This document shows, piece after piece, positions 19,001 through 26,391 of a stretch of DNA of 64,000 nucleotides. Source of the stretch: Streptomyces sp. 549 (lineage in GTDB: Bacteria > Actinomycetota > Actinomycetes > Streptomycetales > Streptomycetaceae); assembly GCF_030124175.1 (NCBI RefSeq), contig NZ_JASKMT010000011.1, positions 1 through 64,000 on the forward strand. Reading direction: 5' to 3'. The position numbers and the translations under genes were made by a program. Numbering within the stretch: position 1 is the stretch's first letter; each line of letters opens with the position of its first letter. Under the pieces are notes generated by a model that ran no database searches, was not told the origin of the DNA, and saw only the letters and a program-made list of their open reading frames with translations.

Positions 19001-19031
19001 GGGCGGGGCTGAGAGGCGTGGTCGGGGGCAC
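15999..19031 (-). CDS. SNF2-family DNA helicase/translocase
   Basis: About 1010 residues. The N-terminal 500 residues are an actinobacterial SNF2-associated region. The ATPase core has motif I DDMGLGKTVTL, motif II DEAQH in VVADEAQHVKN, motif III ALTGTPVENRL, then the helicase C lobe with VFTQYVRMA and the QATDRAHRIGQ motif VI. It is a dsDNA translocase in the Rad54/HepA line. The start is uncertain; GTG at 19031 gives the family-like N-terminus, while the frame is open to 19166. It forms an operon with the SWIM protein, overlapping by four bases. Confidence 0.9.
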   Translation of the reverse strand: MPPTTPLSPAQTSALAACAAVFLPADPPRESTVAFWHPHGGPPLPDSASAADPQADADPHGGTTLTVALPADGGSGGGGANDGGRSGTGDRGDDGASAGSGVELRSVPAFELPVAEAIPVLTRARASGTGTAAGFWGAAALLALQLAARGRLLPGLTDGDHDAWRLGPLDPGDAERVGALAGAMPADARAVPLPGDGPVLLPEADGLLYAFLDAVADGLPRTPAAALAAGRPAFASPVPQKVPQLRAWTSAVAAEHHSGVRLSLRIEQEAAAGDHEPADDVRFRAVLQVHSTARASLVTDAAALWRGDAPPGMGPETRTATLLALRRAAAAWEPLRALLTASVPDSVELADEEVGELLSPATAGRLDTAGVQVHWPRDLVRRLDVGADLDRDGTWDGQPGGGSGLLSPKSLLAFSWRFAVDGEEVSRAELDRLAEAGRALVRLRDRWILLDPEAVRRARARRDREVGAAEALRGALSGTWEEDGEQVEVRAAGRLAAVRDLLESGADGGGTVVEPPEGLDATLRDYQLRGLGWLDRLTSLGLGGCLADDMGLGKTVTLIALHLRRQHTPATAGPTLVVCPASLLGNWQREIERFAPGTPVRRYHGGARTLDAVADDGFVLTTYGTMRRDADALASAADWGLVVADEAQHVKNPYAATARRLRAVPGRARVALTGTPVENRLTELWAILDWTTPGLLGTLPAFRRRHADPVEAEQAAGGGPAAEQLARLVRPFLLRRRKVDPGIAPELPAKTETDHPVALTAEQAGLYEAVVREGLAAVSDADGPARRGLVVKLLTSLKQICNHPAQYLKESSPDLAGRSGKLELFDELLETLLAEGAGTLVFTQYVRMARLLEGHLAARGVPTMLLHGGTPVRAREQMVARFQAGEVPVFLLSLKAAGTGLNLTRAEHVVHFDRWWNPAVEAQATDRAHRIGQSRPVQVHRLVAEGTVEDRIARLLARKAALAEAVLDSGTAALTELTDGELAELVALHGPAAGEPAGQPTTARTGRSSR

Positions 19032-19210
19032 GGCGCTGACGCATTCCTCAAACTTGACTACTGGGGGCGGAGGTCGCCGAGGGTACCCCACGGCCGGGAC
19101 CGACCGGAAACGGTTCAGCACTCGCGGGCAGCGGAACGGAACGGTCCGCGGGTGCGGGGCGTTCAATGGAGGGGAGCGGCACGCGCCGCCTACGGAGGAG
19201 GCAGGATTCC

Positions 19211-19396
19211 ATGAGCACTCAGGGGAAGATCGCGGTCGGCGGCGTGGCAGTGGGGCTGCTGCTGCTGATCTGGCTGCCGTTGTGGGCCGTCATGCTCATC
19301 GTGTTCGGTGTGCCGGCGGTGGCGTACCTGACGCTGGACCCCTCCCAGCGCAGGCGGCTGCGCCGGGTCTCGCGCCGCCGCGAGCTGGGCCGCTGA
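19211..19396 (+). CDS. Small single- or two-pass membrane protein
   Basis: A 61-residue protein. ATG at 19211 follows GGAGGCAGG. Almost the whole first half is hydrophobic (IAVGGVAVGLLLLIWLPL then WAVMLIVFGVPAVAYL, two possible helices or a hairpin), and the end is strongly basic (RRRLRRVSRRREL). The positive-inside rule puts the C-terminus in the cytoplasm. No family recognised. It is transcribed away from the helicase gene and closed by a hairpin. Confidence 0.7.
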   Translation: MSTQGKIAVGGVAVGLLLLIWLPLWAVMLIVFGVPAVAYLTLDPSQRRRLRRVSRRRELGR

Positions 19397-19423
19397 CCGG
19401 CTGAGCCGTCCCGCACACGACAA

Positions 19424-19457
19424 GCAGGGCCTCCCGCCTCGTGACGGGAGGCCCTGC
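19424..19457. terminator. Bidirectional hairpin terminator
   Basis: GCAGGGCCTCCCG at 19424-19436 pairs perfectly with CGGGAGGCCCTGC at 19445-19457 around an 8-base loop. It separates the small membrane protein on plus from the FMN reductase on minus. Confidence 0.8.
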
Positions 19458-19475
19458 CGGTGCGTGGTGTGCCGC

Positions 19476-20138
19476 TCAGGCTGCCGGACGGCCGGTGCCC
19501 TCGCCGGGCGGACGGGCGCCGACGGCCGCCAGCTGCTGGGCGAACGGAGTCACCTGCTCCGGCGTCGCGTCGACGTCCGGGCGGTGGCCGACCATGGCGG
19601 CCAGCTCGCCGGCCGCCCGTTCGACGCGCTCACCCAGCGGGTCGGTGTGTCGGCCGCCGCCCTGCCCCCAGTCCTCGGACGCCGCGTGCACGGCGGTCGG
19701 TGCGACCTGCGCGCGCAGGAACGAGAACAGCGGCCGCACCGCGTGCTCCAGCGCGAGCGAGTGCCGCGCGGAGCCTCCGGTGGCGGCGATCAGCACCGGC
19801 TTCCCGGTCAGCGCGTCGGCATTCAGCACGTCGAAGAAGGACTTGAACAGTCCGCTGTAGGACGCGTTGAACATCGGCGTGGCGACGATCAGCGCGTCCG
19901 CCTGCGAGACGGCCTCCAGGGCGTCGCGCAGTGCGGTTCCGGTGAAGCCGGAGACCGTGCGGTGGGCGATCTCCGTAGCCAGGTCGCGCAGCTCCACCAC
20001 GACGACCTCGACCGGGCGGTCGGGCCGGTCCTGTTCCATCCGGGTACGGGCCGCCGCCGCCAGCCGGTCTGCCAGCAGCCGCGTCGAGGACGGGACGCCG
20101 AGCCCGGCGGACACGACGACAAGGGTGCGGGTGGTCAT
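19476..20138 (-). CDS. NAD(P)H-dependent FMN reductase (CE1759-type)
   Basis: A 220-residue flavodoxin-like reductase. The FMN phosphate loop SAGLGVPSSTRLLADRL is at the N-terminus and the second flavin-binding loop is ATPMFNASYSGLFKSF near residue 92; GGSARHSLALEHAVRP follows. It supplies reduced FMN. The gene lies 79 bp downstream of the LLM monooxygenase on the same strand; the CE1758/CE1759 pair recurs in actinobacteria, so the two probably form a two-component flavin monooxygenase. The organic substrate is not known. Confidence 0.9.
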   Translation of the reverse strand: MTTRTLVVVSAGLGVPSSTRLLADRLAAAARTRMEQDRPDRPVEVVVVELRDLATEIAHRTVSGFTGTALRDALEAVSQADALIVATPMFNASYSGLFKSFFDVLNADALTGKPVLIAATGGSARHSLALEHAVRPLFSFLRAQVAPTAVHAASEDWGQGGGRHTDPLGERVERAAGELAAMVGHRPDVDATPEQVTPFAQQLAAVGARPPGEGTGRPAA

Positions 20139-20217
20139 ACGTGCTCCGATTCTGTACGGGGTCCGGTGGGCGGGGTCCCGTACCGGGTACCGGCCGACGG
20201 GGGCCTGCGGACTCCGG

Positions 20218-21327
20218 TCAGCGGGTGTCGGCGGGGGCAGGGTCGGCCTGCGCGGACCGGCGTTCCGCGAGCAGGGCGGCGTGGGTAGGGCCGGTGGGCA
20301 CCTCGGCGGGGCGGTTGCGCGCGAACTCCTTGCGCAGCACGGGCACGACCTCCTCGCCGAGCAGGTCCAGCTGCTCCAGCACGGTCTTCAGCGGCAGTCC
20401 GGCGTGGTCCATCAGGAACAACTGGCGCTGGTAGTCGCCGAAGCTCTCCCGGAACGCCAGCGTCTTCTCGACGACCTGCTGCGGGCTGCCGACGGTGAGC
20501 GGGGTCTGCTCGGTGAACTCCTCCAGGGACGGCCCGTGTCCGTAGACCGGGGCGTTGTCGAAGTAGGGCCGGAACTCGCGCACCGCGTCCTGGGAGTTGC
20601 GGCGCATGAACGCCTGGCCGCCGAGCCCGACGACCGCCTGCTCGGCGGTGCCGTGCCCGTAGTGGGCGTAGCGCTGCCGGTAGAGGTCGATGAGCCGCTG
20701 GAAGTGCTCCTTGGGCCAGAAGATGTTGTTGGCGAAGAAGCCGTCCCCGTAGAAGGCGGCCTGCTCGGCGATCTCCGGGCTGCGGATCGAGCCGTGCCAG
20801 ACGAAGGGCGGCACGCCGTCCAGCGGGCGCGGTGTGGAGGTGAAGCCCTGGAGCGGCGTGCGGAAGCTGCCCTCCCAGTCCACCACGTCCTCCCGCCACA
20901 GCCGGTGCAGCAGGGCGTAGTTCTCGATCGCCAGCGGGATGCCCTGCCGGATGTCCTGGCCGAACCACGGGTACACCGGTCCGGTGTTGCCGCGGCCCAG
21001 CATCAGGTCCACCCGTCCGTCCGCGAGGTGCTGCAGCATCGCGAAGTCCTCGGCGATCTTCACCGGGTCGTTCGTGGTGATCAGCGTGGTGGACGTGGAC
21101 AGGATCAGGCGTTCGGTGCGGGCGGCGATCCAGCCGAGCATCGTGGTGGGGGAGGAGGGCACGAACGGGGGGTTGTGGTGCTCCCCGGTGGCGAACACGT
21201 CCAGCCCGACATCCTCCGCCTTCACGGCGATGGCGGTCATGGCCTTGATGCGCTCGTGCTCACTGGGCGCCCGGCCGGTGGTGGGGTCGGTGGTGACGTC
21301 TCCGACGGTGAAGATTCCGAACTGCAC
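20218..21327 (-). CDS. LLM-class flavin-dependent monooxygenase (CE1758-type)
   Basis: A 369-residue luciferase-like TIM-barrel protein. Typical parts are MQFGIFTVGDVT at the start, GEHHNPPF, ASTTLITT-like STSTTLITTNDPVKIAEDFAML (split as STSTTLITT and NDPVKIAEDF), GRVDLMLGRG and the flavin-site WHGS. It oxidises an unknown organic substrate with O2 and reduced FMN delivered by the reductase gene downstream. The start is GTG at 21327, with GGAGGG about nine bases upstream. Confidence 0.9.
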   Translation of the reverse strand: MQFGIFTVGDVTTDPTTGRAPSEHERIKAMTAIAVKAEDVGLDVFATGEHHNPPFVPSSPTTMLGWIAARTERLILSTSTTLITTNDPVKIAEDFAMLQHLADGRVDLMLGRGNTGPVYPWFGQDIRQGIPLAIENYALLHRLWREDVVDWEGSFRTPLQGFTSTPRPLDGVPPFVWHGSIRSPEIAEQAAFYGDGFFANNIFWPKEHFQRLIDLYRQRYAHYGHGTAEQAVVGLGGQAFMRRNSQDAVREFRPYFDNAPVYGHGPSLEEFTEQTPLTVGSPQQVVEKTLAFRESFGDYQRQLFLMDHAGLPLKTVLEQLDLLGEEVVPVLRKEFARNRPAEVPTGPTHAALLAERRSAQADPAPADTR

Positions 21328-21515
21328 GGGGCTCGCCCTCCAGCTGATTGAAGCCTCAACTATACGGCTGAACGTCGCACCCCCGAAAGTTGTTCCCCGC
21401 CCGGGTACCCCTCGGGTGCGGCCTGACCCGCCGCCCCGGCCTGCCCTGTAGTCCCTGAACGCGGGCCCGGGCTGCTCCCAGGCGCGGAGGTCGTCCAGTC
21501 GCTGGTGGGGGCCGT

Positions 21516-22115
21516 TCAGCCAAGGGCCGCGAGCGCGAGGAAGCAGTCGTCGCGGTCGGTGTAGGAGGTCAGCCGCCAGCCCGAGGCTGCCAGCAGTGGA
21601 CGCAGCCGCGGTTCGGCGCGCAGGTCGTGCTCGTCCGTCCGGCGCCCCTGATGCGCGGCCAGCGCGGCACGGCCGATCGGGTGGAACAGCGCCAGCGTGC
21701 CGCCGGGACGCACCACCCGCCCCAGTTCCCGCAGTCCCACCCGAGGGTCGGGAAGGTGGCTCACCAGGCCGGCTGCGAACACCGCGTCCAACACCCCGTC
21801 GCGCAGCGGCAGCCGCCCCACGTCGGCCAGTACCAGCAGGCCGTCGCGGTCCCGACCGGCGAGCGCTGCGCTCCGCAGCATGGCCGGGGTCAGGTCCACG
21901 CCGATCACCGTGCCTTCGGGGCCGACGGCCTGCCGCAGTGCCGGCAGCGCCCGCCCGGTCCCGCAGCCGGCGTCCAGTACCCGGGAACCGGGGGGCAGCC
22001 CCAGCCGCGCCACGCCGGTCGCGTAGGCGGGGCCGTCGTCGGGGAAACGCGCGTCCCAGCCGGCTGCCCTGGGGGTGAAGAAGTCGCGCACCCGGTCGGG
22101 ATCATCGGTAGCCAT
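21516..22115 (-). CDS. Class I SAM-dependent methyltransferase
   Basis: A 199-residue Rossmann methyltransferase of the Methyltransf_11 type. Motif I is VLDAGCGTGRALPAL, motif II VIGVDLTPAML, followed by VLADVGRLPLRDG and the helix after FAAGLVSHLPDP; HPIGRAALAAHQGR near residue 150 is a less usual segment. The substrate cannot be read from the sequence. ATG at 22115 is preferred over an in-frame start at 22142; neither has a strong ribosome-binding site. It stands alone, divergent from the conservon. Confidence 0.82.
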   Translation of the reverse strand: MATDDPDRVRDFFTPRAAGWDARFPDDGPAYATGVARLGLPPGSRVLDAGCGTGRALPALRQAVGPEGTVIGVDLTPAMLRSAALAGRDRDGLLVLADVGRLPLRDGVLDAVFAAGLVSHLPDPRVGLRELGRVVRPGGTLALFHPIGRAALAAHQGRRTDEHDLRAEPRLRPLLAASGWRLTSYTDRDDCFLALAALG

Positions 22116-22420
22116 GCGGACATGATGGCGCACGGCTCGCACACGTTCCCGAACACGCCTGGTCGTTCGAGAACGCGAATGGGTGTCTGAGGGTCACATA
22201 TCTGTCGGCTTGGCTCATCCGCCCTGGCACGCCGCCGCACGGTCTAGCGTCCCGGACCCATGGGAACCCAGGACCACCCCACCCCGCCGCCGGGCCGCGC
22301 CGCACCCGGCGCCGCCGTGCCGGCGCACGCCGTCGCCGGGCTGTCCGCGCCCCGCTGCGGTCCCCGCGCCGGGCGCAGCCCCCGCGCGCCGGGTGGCGCC
22401 CCGGCGGGCGGACCGGTCCG
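22116..22420. other. Intergenic region upstream of the conservon, with a possible leader ORF
   Basis: The region between the methyltransferase start and cvnA. An AT-richer patch near 22180-22215 is the likeliest promoter area. A short frame from ATG 22260 runs 54 codons (Pro/Ala/Gly/Arg-rich) and stops at 22422-22424, overlapping the cvnA GTG by four bases. It has no clear ribosome-binding site, so it may be chance or a coupled leader peptide. Confidence 0.35.
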
Positions 22421-24616
22421 GTGACGGAAACCGGGCGGGTACCGCGCACGGTCGGCTGCCGGACACTGCTGCTCCTTGCCCTGCTGCCCGTCCTCGCCCT
22501 GCTGCCCGTCGTCGCTCTGCCGGTCCTGGCACTGCCCGTACTCGCCCCCGGCGCCGTCCCCCGTGCGGCAGCGGACGCCGACGAGCCGGGGCGGGCGGTG
22601 GTGGCGGAGCTGCTGGACGCGGTGGCACGGGAACGCCGGGCCGCCGCGCGGTACGCGGACCGCCCGAGCGCCGACCGTGCCGGGACGCTCACCGCCGCCG
22701 GAACCGTGACCGACCGGACGGCCGCCCTGCTCGCCGCCCCCGAACTCCGCGACGCCGCCGGTCGGGCCGCTCCTGCGCGGGACACGACGCGGCGCGCACT
22801 CCACCACCTGCGCGGCGTCGCGGCGCTGCGCCCGCGCCTCACCACCGGAGCAGCCGGCTGGCCCGAGGCCCACCGGCGGTACGCCGCCGCCACCGACCGG
22901 CTGCTGGAGACCCCCGGCGGCGAGCGGAGACCGTTCCTGCGGGCCCGTGAACTCCTCGCCCGCGAGGACGCGCTGCTGACCGCCGCGCGCCGGGCCGGGA
23001 CGCTCGCCGACGCCCAGCGGGACGCCTTCGCGGCAGCCGCGCTCGACCGCCGCCTCGCCCTGGTCCCCGCCGTCGCCGCACTGCCGGACGCCGGGCAGCG
23101 GCGAAGGTTGAGCGCCGCACCCGGTTCCGCGGTGCACCGCCTCACCGAGGCGGAGGACGCCGTGCTGGCAGCCCCCTCCGCGACCCGGGCCGCCCACGCC
23201 GTCCCGGCCGCGGAGTGGCAGCGGGCCTGGGGGGAGGTCCGGGCCCGGCTCGCCGACGCGGACCGGGCCGGCGGCCCGGACGCACTCCCGGTCCCCGCTC
23301 TGCTGCTCGTCCTGGCGCTGGCGGCCCTGGCAGGCGCCGTCCTGGCGGCGGCAACCGTCGGGGTCGTCCTGACCCGCGAGGTCCGCTCGCTGCACCGCCG
23401 TGCCCGGCCGCCCACCGGGGGACCCGGGGGAGCCAAGGGCGCTGTGCGGTACCGAGTCCGAGAACTGGACGAGGTGCACAAGGCCCTGGAGCGGAACGGG
23501 GGTCCCGGCCAGGCGCCGCCCGGTGGGCCGAGCGGACCGGACCACCGCCGCACGGAGCTCTGCGCGGTGGTGGCCCGCCGCAGCCGGACCCTGCTCCATC
23601 GCCAGCTGGCCCTGCTGGACACCATGGAACGGAGGGCCGGTACCGGGGACCTGCGCGCGGAACGCGACCGGCTGCACCAGCTCACGACCCGCCTGCGGCG
23701 GCACGCCGACGTGCTTCTGGTGCTGTGCGGGGCCGGGCGGCCGGCGCCCGGCTGGCGCAGGCCGGTGCCGCTGGCCGCACTGCTGCGCGCCGCCGCGGAC
23801 GACAGCGACCGGCCGGTGCCGCCCGTGCTCGGACCGCTGCCGCCGCTGGCCGTCTCCGGTACGGCCGCGCACGACGTGGCGCACCTCTTCGCCGAGCTGC
23901 TCGACGACCTCGGGACCCGGGACCTGGCCGGCGGCGGTGTGCGGATCAACACCGAGGAGGCGGCCGGAGGCTGCGTGGTGGAGCTGCGGTGTGCCGCCGC
24001 CGTGCCCCGGCAGGTAGGCGCGGGGACCTCCGGAGCGTCCGAAGCCGCCCCCTCCAGCGGCGACGCGGACGGGCCTGCGGGCGCGGACGGGCCTGCCGAC
24101 GGGGACGCGGGGGGCCGTGCCGACGGCGAAGGTGATCCGGTGTGGCGCGTGGTGTCCGCGCTGGCGGAGAGGCACGCGGTCCGCGTGTCCCGGCGGACGT
24201 CGGACGGCGGCCCGGTGGCCGAGGTGCTGCTGCCCGGTGCGCTGCTGGTGCCCTGCCCGGCGGCATCGCCCCGGCGCCGCGCGACGACACCGCCCGTACC
24301 CCCATCCGTACCCCCGGCCGGGCGGCTGCCCCGACGGGTACGCGGGGCGACCCGTCCGGTGCCCGACCCCGGGCGCCGACCCGCGTCCGGCTTCGAGCAC
24401 GCTCCGGCTCGCGCGCCCCTGCCGGCCGCCGCCCGCGAACGCGCCGAGGCCCTGCGCGACGGACGCCGGCGCGGCCGCGCCGGCGCCCCGCCTCCGCGCC
24501 CCGCAGAGGCCGCGGGGACTGCCGAGGCCCCGGCGGCCGCGAAGCCCGACAAGGCCGCGAGGCCCACCGGGGCCGCGAAGACCGCACAGGGGGCAGCAGA
24601 AGGAGAGCCCCGGTGA
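22421..24616 (+). CDS. cvnA: Conservon sensor-like protein CvnA with degenerate kinase domain
   Basis: A 731-residue membrane protein. A membrane segment lies at about 14-44, an Ala/Arg-rich extracellular helical region at 55-280, a second membrane segment near 290-313 and a cytoplasmic kinase-like part from about 380 (RSRTLLHRQLALLDTMERR, as in other CvnA proteins). In typical CvnA the ATPase N-box reads HLLAELLENA; here residues 488-498 are HLFAELLDDLG, and the Gly-rich DxGxG box that should follow is absent and replaced by an Ala/Gly/Ser-rich insert. The C-terminal 130 residues are disordered, Pro/Arg-rich. It is followed by overlapping cvnB. It probably acts as a scaffold or sensor rather than a working kinase. 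Confidence 0.82.
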   Translation: MTETGRVPRTVGCRTLLLLALLPVLALLPVVALPVLALPVLAPGAVPRAAADADEPGRAVVAELLDAVARERRAAARYADRPSADRAGTLTAAGTVTDRTAALLAAPELRDAAGRAAPARDTTRRALHHLRGVAALRPRLTTGAAGWPEAHRRYAAATDRLLETPGGERRPFLRARELLAREDALLTAARRAGTLADAQRDAFAAAALDRRLALVPAVAALPDAGQRRRLSAAPGSAVHRLTEAEDAVLAAPSATRAAHAVPAAEWQRAWGEVRARLADADRAGGPDALPVPALLLVLALAALAGAVLAAATVGVVLTREVRSLHRRARPPTGGPGGAKGAVRYRVRELDEVHKALERNGGPGQAPPGGPSGPDHRRTELCAVVARRSRTLLHRQLALLDTMERRAGTGDLRAERDRLHQLTTRLRRHADVLLVLCGAGRPAPGWRRPVPLAALLRAAADDSDRPVPPVLGPLPPLAVSGTAAHDVAHLFAELLDDLGTRDLAGGGVRINTEEAAGGCVVELRCAAAVPRQVGAGTSGASEAAPSSGDADGPAGADGPADGDAGGRADGEGDPVWRVVSALAERHAVRVSRRTSDGGPVAEVLLPGALLVPCPAASPRRRATTPPVPPSVPPAGRLPRRVRGATRPVPDPGRRPASGFEHAPARAPLPAAARERAEALRDGRRRGRAGAPPPRPAEAAGTAEAPAAAKPDKAARPTGAAKTAQGAAEGEPR

Positions 24617-25011
24617 CAGCGACCGCGTCCGACCGGCCCGGCGGCCCGCTCGACGAAATGCTCGACCGGGCACCGCAGGTGCTGCACGCCGTGGTGCTCG
24701 CCGACGACGGCACGCCCGCGGTGGGCGCCGGCCGCCTCGACCGGGCCGGGGCGGAGCATCTGGCGGGTGTGGCGTGCTGCCTGCACGGCCTCGCCCGCGG
24801 CGCCGGACGTTCGTTCCGCACCGGCGAGGTCCGGCAGACGCTGGTGGAGATGGACGCCGGGCTGCTCCTGGTCGCCGCCACCGGCGACGGATCGGCACTC
24901 GCGGTCCTGGCCGACGCCGCCGCGGACATCGGGACCGTCGCCTACGAGACCGCCCGGCTCGTCCACCGGTTGCACGACCCGCCCGGGGAGGCGCCGCCCG
25001 CCGACCGCTGA
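24613..25011 (+). CDS. cvnB: Roadblock/LC7 protein CvnB
   Basis: A 132-residue Roadblock/LC7 protein. The core holds VLADDGTPAV, HLAGVACCLHGLARGAG, VRQTLVEMDAGLLLVAATGDGSALAVLAD and AYETARLVHRL, the pattern of CvnB/MglB-like regulators of small GTPases. The GTG start overlaps the cvnA stop (GTGA), so it is translationally coupled. In other conservons CvnB works with the GTPase CvnD at the membrane near CvnA. It is one of two Roadblock proteins here and is the more diverged (more Arg and Cys). Confidence 0.87.
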   Translation: MTATASDRPGGPLDEMLDRAPQVLHAVVLADDGTPAVGAGRLDRAGAEHLAGVACCLHGLARGAGRSFRTGEVRQTLVEMDAGLLLVAATGDGSALAVLADAAADIGTVAYETARLVHRLHDPPGEAPPADR

Positions 25012-25161
25012 GCCGCGACCCCCGCCGTACCGGCAGGGCGTTCGGGCACGGCGTTCCGGTGCCCCGCCCGCCGTCTCCCGACACTGCTCGCCCCGCCCGG
25101 TTCCGACCCCGCGGGCAACCTCCCGACCGCCCACCCCTCCATCAACCGAAAGAGACCACCG

Positions 25162-25749
25162 ATGTCCGTACAGCACGGCACGCGCAACGACTCCGACCTC
25201 GCACTGAAGATCGTCATCGCGGGCGGGTTCGGCGCCGGGAAGACCACTCTGGTGGGCGCGGTGAGCGAGATCGAGCCCCTGACGACCGAGGCGCGGCTGA
25301 GCGACGCCGGATCGGCGGTGGACGACCTGTTCGGGGTGGACCGCAAGACCACCACGACTGTGGCGATGGACTTCGGCCGAATCACCCTCCGCGAAGGACT
25401 GTCGCTGTACCTGTTCGGGACGCCCGGACAGGACCGGTTCCGCTTTCTGTGGGAGGAGTTGACGCTGGGCGCGCTGGGCGCGGTGGTGCTCGCCGACACC
25501 CGCAGGCTGGCCGACTGCTTCGCCGCCGTCGACTGGTTCGAGCACCGCGGGCTGCCCTTCGCCGTCGCGGTGAACCGTTTCCCCGGTGAACGGATTGTCA
25601 GCGTCGAGGAGGTGGCGCAGGCCCTCGACCTGCAGGACGGTACCCCGGTGCTGCTCTGCGACGCCCGGGATCGGGAGTCGGGCCGGGCGGTCCTGCTGCG
25701 GCTCGTGGAGCACGCCGCACGGGCCCGGACCGCACGCCTGCTCGCCTGA
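25162..25749 (+). CDS. cvnD: Conservon GTP-binding protein CvnD
   Basis: A 195-residue MglA/CvnD-like small GTPase. P-loop GGFGAGKT at 21-28, the switch region RKTTTTVAMDFGRI, G3 as FGTPGQDRF, and G4 as AVAVNRF (NRF in place of NKxD, usual for CvnD). The length is family-normal. ATG at 25162 follows GAAAGAG. The 150 bp between cvnB and this gene is too short for a DUF742 (CvnC) gene and contains no trace of one, so the usual A-B-C-D order is reduced to A-B-D. The second Roadblock gene follows after 194 bp. Confidence 0.93.
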   Translation: MSVQHGTRNDSDLALKIVIAGGFGAGKTTLVGAVSEIEPLTTEARLSDAGSAVDDLFGVDRKTTTTVAMDFGRITLREGLSLYLFGTPGQDRFRFLWEELTLGALGAVVLADTRRLADCFAAVDWFEHRGLPFAVAVNRFPGERIVSVEEVAQALDLQDGTPVLLCDARDRESGRAVLLRLVEHAARARTARLLA

Positions 25750-25943
25750 GGACGGTCGCCCGCCCGGGTCCGGGCCCGGCAACCGCCGCCGGCGGGCGGC
25801 GGATGGCCGGATCTGACGGGTGGTCACCCATGGGTTCCGGCCGCCTACACACGGTGGCTGAAATCCGACCGGTCGGTGTTGCGGAGGTACCGGGTGGGGT
25901 AGGGGAGGCTCGGCGGGCGCCACTGTGAAGGGGGAAATAGGGA

Positions 25944-26336
25944 ATGGCACTGAGCCCTGGGCTCGACTGGCTGCTCGACGACTTGAAGAAGCGCATGCCC
26001 GGTGTGCGGTACGGGCTGGTCCTGTCGACGGACGGACTGGTGACGGGCGCGAGTGAGGAACTGACCGGCTCGGACGCCGAACGCCTGGCGGCGGTCAGCG
26101 CGGGACTGCACAGCCTGGCGAAGGGGTCGGGGCGCCACTTCGGCGCCGGCGGCGTGCGCCAGACGATGATCGAGTTCGAGGGTGGCGCGCTCTTCGTGAC
26201 CGCCGCCGGGGACGGCAGCTGCCTGGCGGTCCTGGCCGGACCGGAGGTGGAGGCCGAGCAGATCGCCTACGAGATGACCCTGCTGGTGAAGAAGGTAGGC
26301 GAGCACCTCGCCGTCGCGGCACGCGACCGGGGGTGA
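25944..26336 (+). CDS. Second Roadblock/LC7 protein
   Basis: A 130-residue Roadblock/LC7 protein, closer to the canonical CvnB than the first one: PGLDWLLDDLKKRMPGV, LVLSTDGLVTGAS, AAVSAGLHSLAKGSGRHF, VRQTMIEFEGGALFVTAAGDGSCLAVL (in two parts) and EMTLLVKKVGEHL. ATG at 25944 with GGGGGAAATAGGGA upstream. It lies after the GTPase in the same direction but with a 194-bp gap, so it may have its own promoter. It could be a duplicate of cvnB or a replacement partner for the GTPase. A strong hairpin follows. Confidence 0.92.
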   Translation: MALSPGLDWLLDDLKKRMPGVRYGLVLSTDGLVTGASEELTGSDAERLAAVSAGLHSLAKGSGRHFGAGGVRQTMIEFEGGALFVTAAGDGSCLAVLAGPEVEAEQIAYEMTLLVKKVGEHLAVAARDRG

Positions 26337-26340
26337 ACCG

Positions 26341-26388
26341 CTCCCGTACGGCGGCCGGTGCGCGGGGGCACCGGCCGCCGTACGGGAG
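26341..26388. terminator. 21-bp hairpin terminator after the conservon
   Basis: The arms 26341-26361 and 26368-26388 are perfect reverse complements around a 6-base loop, between convergent stops of the Roadblock gene and the thioesterase gene. Confidence 0.88.
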
Positions 26389-26391
26389 TGG

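Noticed and set aside
22102-25950. A 1282-codon open frame on minus across the conservon
   Set aside because: Low-complexity Arg/Ser/Pro sequence opposite recognisable cvn genes; no family likeness.
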